Source: Coprinellus micaceus (Eukaryota > Basidiomycota > Agaricomycetes > Agaricales > Psathyrellaceae). Taken from it: a DNA stretch of 64,000 nt. The stretch covers positions 5,270,001 through 5,334,000 of the forward strand of contig OX596334.1 in NCBI GenBank assembly GCA_951394405.1, given 5' to 3'. The position numbers and the translations under genes were made by a program. The notes below the pieces were generated by a model. The model was not told the origin of the DNA and did no database searches. It worked only from the letters and a program-made list of their open reading frames with translations. Shown in pieces: positions 36,901-47,435 of the stretch. The stretch's first letter is position 1, and each line of letters starts with the position of its first letter.

Positions 36901-39900
36901 CCATGGAAAATCGCGCTTTTCCTGATCGTCGGGCTGCTCGTATAGATCCCTGAATTCAGTGAACAGAGTCTATCCAAGGGTAAGTTTTGTGAGGGGGCTT
37001 CGAAGTATATGGACTCACCGATTGGGTCGCGATGATCACCCGATTCCGGAGGGGGACACTGGAAGAGGCGAAGGGACCACCATCGTCGAAGAACTTTGAC
37101 CGAGCAGCCTTTGCAGTCGGGAACTTGAACAGGGCGATGACGCCGGGTTTAGCGAAGACCTGGAATTCTTGTACCCACTGGGCAGTGAGAGTACCAGGAG
37201 CGATGATAAGCGTAGCGAGATCGGGGACGGTGCGACTTTCACCGAGATATGGAAGAACTCCTAAGACGGTTTGAGAATGAGGAACACGATGACTGCAGGA
37301 GCACTTACCGACGATGGGGGGAGGGTTGAGTCCCTTGTCCTGGCGGAGCCCGACAGAAATGAGGAAGGCGATGATCGCTATCGCCATGGCCGTCTTTCCC
37401 AACCTGGGAGCATCGGCGATGACGACGCCGAGGGCCTTATCGGGTGACGGTTTGTTGGTGAAGAACTGCCGCACTGCGGAGTGCGTACCCTGGACTTGGT
37501 GGTAGTGGAAGGCGATAGCCTTAAAGTTCTCGGCGTCGGGGTGAGCACTGCCTAACTTTCGAAAGTCTTTGAACAAGGTAGGGTCGGACGAGGGGGTAGA
37601 GCGCTTGGCACCGGTGTGCCGATGGGTATTGAACATCGCTGAACGGCCATGGGAGTCAAAGCTGAGGTGAGTACTAAGTTCCTCATAGGTCTTCGTCGCC
37701 TCGTATGCCACACCAGGATCCATTCCTTCTTCAAGTCCTCCAAAGTCGACGTTGATGGATTGGAACAGCTCGGGGATCTCTTCATCGTCGGCGAAGTGCT
37801 CCACGAGCATCGCGAGGGCCTCAGCTGCAGCATCGGCTTGCGATTTGGCAAGGGCTTTCGCATTCTTCCGAATCGATTTTTTCCCTGAGAGCACGTCAGT
37901 TTCGAAAGGAGAGACATCGAATGATTTCTACTCACCGGGCTTCTTCTGGTCGGGTGCCCGATCCAAGGGACCCCCAAACGACACCATGATACCAGCGAGC
38001 TCTCCCTCTACGTCACTCAGAGCTTCGAGGTTCGCCTCCGACGGCCATATGGTAATGTCCTTCTTCCAAGCACTGACGAGTTTGGTGAGTTCCTTGACCC
38101 CTTGAATCGTAGCGTCGGAGGAACCGATGACTACGGCGATGGTTCATAACTCAGTCGGAAGGTGAGATGAAAGGAAGACTAACCTGAGAGGAGACTGTCG
38201 ATTTCCTTCTTCCGAAGGTGCACTCGCTTAACGAGCGCCTTGGTCGCAGTGCGGAGGTTGTGCGACGCATTGATAGTGAGTGTCGAGATAGGCTTTCGAA
38301 GCGCATACTTCACCTTTCCATTGGCGTCGAGGGCTTCGGCCCCGAAGCACTTAAGTCACCCGAGCTGGCCGGCTCTTAGCCGGGCCCAGCTCGGCTCAGC
38401 TCCCGGCTAAGAGCCGGCCAGCTCTGGCAGGAGCTGGGCTGGGCTGGCAGGCTGGCGTCAGGCTCAGCTAAAATCGCGTCAGCTCAGCTCTGGGCTGGGG
38501 CATCTCCAGCTGAGCTGAGCTATTCCCAGCTAAGCTGAGAGTCGCCCAGCTGATACAGGGAGCTGAGCTGCTTGCACGGTGGGGGCTCAGCTCGAGCATG
38601 CAGAGCTCAGCTCAGGTACAAGTTCCTCCCATCATACCAGGCTATTGAGCTGAGCTGTACTCTACAGCTGAGCTCACCTGTGCATGAGCTCAGCTTGGGT
38701 GTTACAGTCACACTGTGACAGATGTGACCAGTGTGTGACACAACAAACAATGACAAACATGACAAACAAACAAATGATGGTGTCACACATACACAAATAG
38801 ATATGATGTCATGCAGATCGTGATGTCATACATGCCAAACTGTCAATGATGTCATGCAGATCTGAGATTGCAAGTGACACTCATTTAGATAAGACTATGC
38901 AAAATCGCATGGCTGATATCAGAGTCAATTCTTGGCCGATAAGGATGATTTTGGTATCGTTAGAAAGCCCTTGTCAACCTCTATTTGGGGGTGTTTGTTG
39001 CGATGTCAACTGTGGCTCCCACAGATGCCAAATGGCGGATTTCAAAATTCCGGGCTTTGCGAGGACACTGTTTAGGTTATTTTGGCACACAATGTGATGT
39101 GCAAACAGGAGGGCATGTACTACTGCATGACTACACATAACATACTGGGCTGCAGGGGTATTTGGATAATTAGAAGACAGGTTTTGGCCATAGGGGCAAG
39201 TGGACGCATGCAATGTGATCACCCCACCACCTGCTACCACCCATAAATCACACAAGAGCACACTCTTAAATTTCCCTGACCCCATATGATGGTATGCGAA
39301 GACCAGTATCAGCATGCAGCAATCCCTTACACACTGGGGTTCAGATGTATTTGGGTTATTAGCGAACAGGTTTTGGCATTGGGGGCTGGCACACACATGC
39401 AGTATAATCACCCAGCTATTTGCTATCACCAATAAATCACACAAGAACTCCTCATCAAATTTGCCTGACCTCATATGGTGGTGTGGATGGCACATGCGTG
39501 CTTGTTCTGTTGCATGGGCTTTCGAACAGATACTCTTGTATCACACAAAGGCTATTGGGACAGTGATCTCACATGGTATAAACCACAGCTCTAAGTCCCA
39601 GACCAGCACCATCCATTGCAATCAGGTGTGAAGCAAGTTGTGCAAAAACGGACATATTGCGGGTTTGGGGCACCTGTAATACTTCCCACGCTTTATGGCT
39701 TAGATAATTCGGAGGAGGTCATCCACTAATACAAATCTCAAAAGACACCTAAGCAAACAGACCACCCATTACGAAGATATTGACAAAACCGCCCATTTCG
39801 TACCAGTTGTAACTGAAGTGCAAAGTTGTTCAGCACAACTGCTGCAAGCCAGCAGTGTTCCTCCTATATCTTGGGCATATGTGCTCCGTTTCCTTTCCGG

Positions 39901-41526
39901 TCTTTTGTATTCAGCATTATTTTTGAATCTGGATTTTATGTGCATAGCGGTTTGTCTTCCCACGGTCTCCATCATACTGAACGCACATGCATATAGCTGT
40001 GGTTGCGTGTTTTTGGTGCTTCTAGCTTAATTCCACATTGCTGGTATGGATTGAAGCTGGGAAAGATGCTGCTAGAGGTGGTGCAGGTAGCACTGGATAG
40101 GTCCCAATATACATGGTGATGTTTGGAGCATTATGGGGCTGTGAAATGGCCTTTGCACATGTGAATCACAAGGTTTGTACAGTTTTCAGTTGTTTTATAA
40201 AGACAGAGCGCACATAAAAAGTGGATAAGGTCTATAATGGAAGTATGACATCATTGTCAAACTTCCAATACAGCAAATATGCATCAGAGTGCTGGTATTG
40301 AGATGAAAACTGTGCTTGCAAGTGCCCAGATCATCAAAAATGCACAAGAATGCTTATTGTTGGCGGCTGTATCCAAGGAGTTAAGGCGAGGGTACATACA
40401 TTGAAAAGCCCTCATTCAGGGCTTTCTAACGATCCCAAAATCACCCTTATCGGTGAAGAACTGAGTATGATCGGGCTCATCGCAATCTGCCCATTTCTTA
40501 TCTAAATGAGCATGACATCATTGGAGGTGTGATATCACAATATTGGTGACATCACATCATGCCCCTGTGCCTGAAAATCATGACCTCACTGATATATCTT
40601 ATCACTATGACATCATATTTATTTTTAGTTGCCATGATGTCATTATTAAATTTGGTGAGGCGTGACATGGATTTGACAAACATACACAAACATACACAAA
40701 GCGTGACAGCAGTGTGACACGAGCTCAGCTCCACAGCTCAGCTAGCTGAGCCGCCTGAGCTCAGCTCCAGCTAAAAAAATGGTATCAAAAATAATTATAA
40801 GTATTTAGCTGGGTTACCCCCAGCCCGAGCTGAGGGTGTCCCAGCTCTGCCCAGCTAGTTGAGCTCAGCTCGCATGACAGCTCAGCCCACTGTCCATGAG
40901 CTGAGCTACACCAGGCTTGACTCAGCTGCACGCCCAGCTCAGCTGTTTTAGCTGAGCCCAACGCCAGCCCACCCAGCCCAGCCCAGCTCCTTGCCAGAGC
41001 TGGCCGGCTCTTAGCCGGGAGCTGAGCCGAGCTGGGCCCGGCTAAGAGCCGGCCAGCTCGGGTGACTTAAGTGCCCGAAGAGGGAGAATGCGATCTGGTC
41101 AAGCGCATCGGAGAAGGGGATAGTGTCGGGAATGTCGTTCATGTCGTTCGCTATCATGATCTGGGTGTAAGTGATACTCTTGGATGCGAAGGCGTCCAAA
41201 ATCGTGCTCTGGACCTTCCACGTCTTCCACTTCTTGATGATGAAGTCCTTCCAAAGGACTCGACCTCTATAGTCATCGCTAGTCCTTGCCGAAGCGAAGC
41301 TAAGCTTGGCCTCGACAGTTGGCTTTGCCAAGTAGGCCTCAAAATACGTCTTGACTGCTGCTGCGTCGTCCAGGCTCCACTCGCTGGGACGAAGGTCCGA
41401 TTCCGGCCCAAAGAGACCTTTCAATCCCGTAGTGCTGATCCACTTGGGGAATTTCCACGGACATTGCCCTCCTGCGATGGCATAGTAGAGTTCGATCATA
41501 GCGACGGCGTTGGAGTGCTGGGGCAT
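33938..41526 (-). pseudogene. SNF2-family ATPase, copy 1, disrupted by a transposon and two stops
   Basis: The frame starts MPQHSNAVAMIELYY at 41526. Exon 1 is split by the TIR element at 38348-41073; it resumes at 38347 and ends at 38184. Later exons run about 38130-37936, 37884-37309, 37260-37019, 36969-36703, 36648-36323, 36282 onward. Motifs: Walker A with RLGKTAMAI (near 37400), DEAHFCRN (near 36815), TATPVQT, C-lobe GAVGLNLTEADTLIL and IGRIYHQGQTRPV. The usual Arg before GQ is missing (HQGQ). A long Lys/Ser/Asp/Glu tail contains HRAPNRK, shared with copy 2. In-frame TAG (36349-36351) and TAA (36337-36339) lie in the exon after WELEFVD. SNF2 ATPases translocate on DNA and remodel chromatin. 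This copy should not yield a full protein. Confidence 0.8.
38348..41073. mobile_element. Non-autonomous TIR element, copy B (2726 bp), inside SNF2 copy 1
   Basis: Long terminal inverted repeats begin CACTTAAGTCACCCGAGCTG and are perfect for at least 40 bp. Direct repeats CCCGAAG flank the element (38341-38347 and 41074-41080). Each end carries its own inner hairpin (GCCGGCTCTTAGCCGG and complement) and CAGCTGAGCT-rich subterminal repeats. The core is the reverse complement of copy A at 15330-17982, with indels. Frames are shared with copy A but no transposase is recognised. Outer termini differ slightly from copy A (CACTTAAG versus CACCTAGG), so the two are sublineages. The clear target duplication and matching ends suggest a fairly recent insertion. 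Confidence 0.85.
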
Positions 41527-41770
41527 GCTGGCTGAGTGTTGAGAGAGGAGAGGGGAGTGCAAGAAGTAAAGTCGATGGAATGAGTGCGAGGAAACTCCGG
41601 AACGCACTGCCCACCGGAAACCCTGGTCTTCTGATGGAGTAACACACCGTCGCAGAAATCGTTTTGAAATGTGGAATGGAGAGGCGGGTGCATTCCTTTT
41701 TAGGTATGCGATAGGGCGCTGGGAAGCGGACTGCAAGACATGAGCAGATGGAGAAAGGAGTGCCGGTAGG

Positions 41771-42130
41771 GCAGAGGGGAGAAACCGAGTGTCGCATGGG
41801 GCTACACCAACGCACGAGATTATGCGGCCACATGAAGCTGGAGCGAGTGACTGAGTCATCGCAGCCAAGAATTTCACCTGCGCTCGGAGCACCTTCCGGA
41901 GAGCACCTGTGATCTTGTGTGGATGAGGATATCAGACTTGCTGCGCCCCAGCAGAGGGGAGAAACCGAGCATCGCATGGGGCTATATCGACGCACGAGGT
42001 TATTCAGCCACATGAAGCTGGAGCGAGTGACTGAGTCATCGCAGCCAAGAAGTTCGCCTGCGTTCGGAGCACCTTCCGGAGAGCACCCGTGATCTTGGGT
42101 GGATAAGGATATCAGACTTGCTACGCCCCA
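41771..42130. promoter_or_regulatory. 180-bp tandem duplication in the SNF2-1/partner divergent promoter
   Basis: Two copies with period 180 bp (41771-41950 and 41951-42130) fill much of the gap between SNF2 copy 1 (start 41526, minus) and partner gene A (start 42185, plus). Each copy includes GAGCGAGTGACTGAGTCATC, whose TGAGTCA (41852-41858 and 42032-42038) matches the AP-1/Gcn4-type binding site. Base differences between copies (for example TGTGTGGATGAGG versus TGGGTGGATAAGG) show the duplication is not brand new. The control role is inferred from position and motif only. Confidence 0.6.
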
Positions 42131-42184
42131 ATTCGAATTCCATCCATCCTTCCCCCTCCATCCCTCCCCCCTCCTCGCATCACC

Positions 42185-43757
42185 ATGCCCCCCGACGCAG
42201 CCCCTCCAGCCGACCTCCCCGTCCAAGGCCACAGCATCAGCAGTTTCCTCGATCTCCTCTCCGCCTTACTCGCAGACAACCGCACTGCCGAGTTCGTTAT
42301 CCTCTTTCTCACCGGCCAGTACAACGGCGAGCAAGTCAGTATCGAAGCTCTCCGAAATCGGATCTACAACCAGGAAGACGACGACGTTCACGAAGCCTTG
42401 CTCTACCCATACAACGTCTCCCGCGACATCGACTCGGCTCTCGGAATCTCGAACGACATCTGCGTTCAGGGGCAACCTATCGTCTTCTATGTAATCCCCA
42501 AGTACTCGGGTTCACTGAAATCGTCGGTTGGGATAAGTCACCGGATATCCGTCGACGGCGTAAGTTCATCTATCAATTGACCACTTGGTGAAGGCTGACT
42601 CGAGCGGTGCAATAGATTCGAACCCAGGTCAAATTGCACAAGATTCCGAACTATCTCTTCGCGCACTGGGGTATCCGAAACGAAATCATTATCTTCTTCC
42701 CCGGCCTCTACAAGAAGGGTGAGCGCGAGGGCTACAAGGTCGACAACGCCGACATCGCCCTGTTCTTCGAGAACGTCACTCGACCATCCCTGCTGGCCCT
42801 CATGCCCGACCTCCGAGCCGCCAACCTCCCTCCAACGTTCGACGCAGAGATGTGGCGAGCGAGGTCGGAGAGTGGTCACTTCATCAGCAGTGGACGCGTT
42901 CTTAGTGAGAGTGTCGTTCGCGACCTGAGTGGGGAGCTTCGCGACAAACTCGAGGACGCTATCGCTCGGGGTGTTCGCCTTGAGTGGGCCCGCGAATTCA
43001 TCTTCCTCCATCAGATTCGGGGGGTGAAGGACGCCAATGCTCACCATCCAACCGACGCTGCAGATGCTCTCCGCCAGTTCATCCACAAGAACCACATCTC
43101 CGAGCGGGAAATCGACGACTACCCTGAGAATTGGTACATCGACGTCGGGCTCGAGATTAGCTCGGCCACTGGTGACAACTCAATGGCGTGGAGAGCCGAT
43201 AGCCATACTGCTCTGCTCCGCGACATCCTCGACATTCCCGAGGTCCATGCAGTCCGCATGACGAAGGCGGGCAGCTCCAGCTACTACAAGGACCCCGTCT
43301 CGCACCTGACTGAAGTCGCTGGATGCCGCATCATGCCTGGCGTACGAGGGCGAGGGCCTCTTGAGATCGTCAAGATCCAGGTGTACCACACCGACAAGAC
43401 GATCACCGCGGCGGTGGGGGGAGGACACCACGCCAAGCATATCTCCCTTCATCAGCTCATCAACGACAAGGACGGCGGGTTCCTCGACAAACTCTTCCAG
43501 GTCTACGAGGACAGTCTGAACACTGGCGTCGTCGCGAATGCTCGCCTGGAAGTTCGCGTGCCGTTCCACATGCACTCTAGGGTCTACGATGGGTTGGAGG
43601 GTATCAATTGGAGGAGGTATCTCGTCGCGGTACCCTGCGACGACTGGTGGTGAGTGCGCTATACCAGCAGACCCGATTCCGATACTAACGACTTTCGTCT
43701 CCCAGGACCCTCCGACTATATGCTCTGATGGCCTACAAGGCCGTTGCTAGTGGTTAG
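42185..43757 (+). CDS. SNF2-partner family protein A (uncharacterised)
   Basis: Exons 42185-42559, 42616-43649 and 43706-43757 join to about 486 aa, starting MPPDAAPPAD. Intron 1 is phase 0; intron 2 splits the Trp codon after PCDDW. Partner gene B (55693) has the same two introns at equivalent places. Shared segments: AREFIFLHQIRGV here versus RDFVFVHVIRD in B; NWYIDVGLEI versus QWFIETGLV; MAWRADSHTALLRDIL versus VVWSTADHHSIVRALF. No known domain, signal peptide or membrane segment is recognised. It starts 658 bp from the divergent SNF2 copy 1, across the duplicated promoter. Function unknown; the repeated pairing with SNF2 suggests a shared pathway. Confidence 0.8.
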
Positions 43758-43949
43758 GGTTATAGGTGAGTTTTTTCTTTCTCGGGTTGACCCGGGGGTC
43801 CATTGGACTGGACCTGGGCTGGACCCGGGGCTCACCTTGGGCTCAACTAGCGACTAGCCCTGGAGCACTTCTGGGACTGGCCCCCTACAAGCACATGCTT
43901 GGAATCACCCACCAGGGCCCATCCATATGCAGCAGTGCAGCTACACTGC

Positions 43950-44900
43950 CTGGGAGTCCAGGATTACCACCAACGGTCATACACAACACAGGTGCGTTTT
44001 TCACCTGCCAAATGGGTTGCACCCACCTGGGAGTCCAGGATTACCACCCACGGTCACACCTGACACAGGTGCATTTTTCCCCTGACAGGGCAGTTGCACC
44101 CGCCTGGGAGTCCAGGATTACCACCGGCGGTCATATGCGACACAGGTGCGTTTTTCACCTGCCAAATGTGTTGCACCCACCTGGGATTCCAGGATTACCA
44201 CCCACAGTCACACCCGACACAGGTGCGTTTTTCCCCCGACAGGGCAGTTGCACCCGCCTGGGAGTCCAGGATTACCACCAGCGGTCACACCCGACACAGG
44301 TGCGTTTTTCCCCCGACAGGGCAGTTGCACCCGCCTGGGAGTCCAGGATTACCACCGGCAGTCACACCCAACACAGGTGCGTTTTTCACCTGCCAAATGT
44401 GTTGCACCCACCTGGGAGTCCAGGATTACCACCCACGCTCACACCCGACACAGGTGCGTTTTTCACCTGCCAAATGTGTTGCACCCACCGGGGAGTCCAG
44501 GATTACCACCCACGCTCACACCCGACACAGGTGCATTTTTCACCTGCCACCTGTGTTGCACCCACCTGGGAGTCCAGGATTACCACCAACGGTCACACCC
44601 GACACAGGTGCATTTTTCCCCCGCCAGGGCAGTTGCACCCACCTGGGAGTCCAGGCATCCCACTGGCGGTCATACCCAACACAAATGTGTTTTTCACCTG
44701 ACAGGGCAGTTGTTGCGTGGTAATCCTGGACTCCCAGCGCAGCACAACCCATTTGTCAGGTGAAAAATGCATATCTGTCCTGTTTGACCGCCTGTAGTCA
44801 TCCTGGACTCCAAACCAGGCACCACACATCTGCTGGGTGAAAAACGCATCTGTGGCAGGTTCAACCACCTCTCATCATCCTGGACTACCAGGTGCACAGC
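43950..44900. repeat. 77-bp minisatellite with inverted, degenerate right end
   Basis: About ten direct copies of a unit of about 77 bp (43950-44700) contain GGGAGTCCAGGATTACCACC, CACAGGTGCGTTTTTC and either CACCTGCCAAATGTGTTGC or CCCGACAGGGCAGTTGC. From about 44712 to 44900 diverged copies appear on the other strand (GGTAATCCTGGACTCCC and so on), giving a head-to-head arrangement. As 77 is not a multiple of three, all three frames are open in turn, which explains long Gly/Pro-rich translations. These are not genes. Confidence 0.85.
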
Positions 44901-47435
44901 ACATATCTGCTTAGTGTGAACAGCACTCTGTCAGGCGCAAAACACATCTGTGGCGTCTTTCACCCTCTCTGCTACTATCAAACATGATCCTTTTTCAATG
45001 ACATATGAGGTTGAGCCACAGGCTACTATGTGAATGGACCCACCCCATAATACTACCTATATTGCTCAGTTCACCATTTGCCCTCCTGGCTGATACATCA
45101 TGCATAAACCTATTGGCTGCATGCCTATTTCAGAGGTTGGCTTGGCCACCCCCAATTGACATTAACTCACCTCACAGTGCACAGTTCGATTCTGGATCTT
45201 CATGTTTAAGTTGAAATTGCCTTGGATATGCAGATTGGTGTTGCCTACCCACCAGCATGAATCACGTGATCCACCAACTCATATGTGGGTTCTTCAGAAC
45301 CCACCATTTGCATGTGGCACCTTTCATGCTTGTGTTGTCAGGCATCCAGCACCTGTATACCTTGCAATTCTGAACTTAGGGTTGATAGTCCTTATTCGGA
45401 TCCAGGGATACCAACAATCAGCACACATTTCCCACAAAGGCTCAACAACCAAACCTGCCCTACCAGGCCCCCATCACATACTGTCTTGAAGGTACATGAA
45501 TATTGACTGGGAGTGATATGCGTCATATGACACAAATGGACAGTAGGTATGTAATGTACTACAGTATGACAGACTCAATTGTATTCAGCACTGGCAAAGG
45601 TATGGAATATGATTGTATGTGGTCTGGCTCCACACAAATTAACTTCGTGCAATCTAACATTGTGTGCATTCTGGCCACCTTTGACAGTCTAGATAATTGT
45701 TCAATATTGGGACGGGTTCTATGGAAGGCAGTACATCTGTTTTCTTATTTCTAGACATGGAAAAGAGCTACATTTGGATCATAGATGATTTAAATTTTAG
45801 ATAGACAACCTACAGGCTACCGATTGGCGAATAGACAAGACAAAGGAGGGAGCTCAGTGACACCCAGGTGCATTGTAACCCTCTTTGGAGGGACTCGTAC
45901 TCCAAGGACATGGAATACTGTGGAGCCCTAATTGCCACCGGTTCCAGACTCCCACCGACCACTTCGACATCCGTGCGTTGAACGTTATCGGCGCTTGTTT
46001 TTAAACTCCGACATAAGCGCCCACCCTGCCTCGTGTGTCTCGATCGCCAGCGACTATCAATGGTAGCTGGAATCAAACCACCCCTCCAGAAGCTTGACTA
46101 CCACAGCCTGAGTCTGGTGCACTTGCCACCCATACTCTTTCCACCGTCCATCTTCACCTCTCGCCTCCAACACACCAGCACTTACCTCCCTCACCACTCG
46201 CCTACCAATTTCCGGCCAATCACCCCGTCGAAACCCCTCCACCCATAAAGCTCACATCCCCAGGCAAGGTGAGTGGGTTATAGATGATGTATTGGTTATC
46301 TCAACGAGAAGCGAACAAGCGGGCCAGGCGAGCAGGGGTCAGGGAGAGTTGCGAAGAGGAAGCTCGATGAGGAGGAGGTAATAAAAAAAGAGAGGTGAGG
46401 AGGAGGCAATTTAGGAGTGCGATGATCGGCCCACCAAAGCGGCTAAGAAGGGGGCCATGATTTACGTGAGAATTGGAGGATCTGGGAACTGTGTCGATGG
46501 GAGCGTCGTGAGTATCAACGAAGCACAGGAACAGCCACCATACACTGGAATGGCCATTCATCGAGAGGAACCTTGGACGGCCATCCTCGAGTGGAAGCCA
46601 CGGTGAATGTCAAGATGGCGATCGAGTTCCTCCAAACAGATTCAGAGGGGGCGAGCGGAAGCGGTGGAAGCGAGTAAGTGTTCCCCCATGCTGTGCATTC
46701 ATCCTCCTAACTCCCCACTGAAGCGAATGAGCCGTCAAGGTTCAATTTATTTGGTCAATGTACGTATACTCCATGTAGTTTATGTAGTTGTGCGGCGGTT
46801 TGTACGGGGCTTGGTACTCATTGCTAGGATTAAGCGCCCACTTGACCTGTCGGCGAGATACGTATGTACTGATCTCATCGCTGTAACCCACTTGGAGATT
46901 CACTCACCCTGAATGCTCGCTTCTAGATTCCTCCGGGCTCACAATCCCCGAGCCCCCAAACAAGGCCTTGTGCCTACCGTGGACATTCGGATCCACCCAC
47001 TTCGTCGGTCGAAGGAGGTGCGGCTTATCCTTTTATCCACGTACTAACTCTTCCCACTCGAGCGCCTTTCTCGGCGCCGGTCACTGAACTCCAAAATGGC
47101 GATAGCGCGGCATCGCTACCGCCAACTGAATAAATTCGAGCTTTCTGCGTAGATTAAGTAGCCTCTTCGCGGCGATGAACCTCCTCCAAATTCGGCAGAG
47201 GCGACGTAAGTACACAATGTACGCGAAATAAAATCACTTAGAGTCCCTTTGCACAGCGTACTTAGTTGGTTAGGGTGGAATACAAATTGATGGACAACAA
47301 GATATCGAAGCGAGAAATGTTACAACACTAGCTAAAGCCCAAAGATATACATACAAGAGAAGTGAATACACGTGTTGGAACACCCGATACTGATGAAACG
47401 GGGTATGAGGAGAGGGTCGCGGAGGCACGAAAGAA
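44901..47435. other. Intergenic, no gene supported
   Basis: No recognisable domain or consistent exon chain on either strand. Composition is mixed, A/T-richer from 45.0 to 45.8 kb. Part of 47.27-47.43 kb is probably 3' untranslated region of the minus-strand SNF2 gene. Confidence 0.4.

Noticed and set aside
43766..44763. Several overlapping 200-310-codon frames rich in Gly, Pro, Thr and His
   Set aside because: All derive from the 77-bp minisatellite, which opens the three frames in turn.
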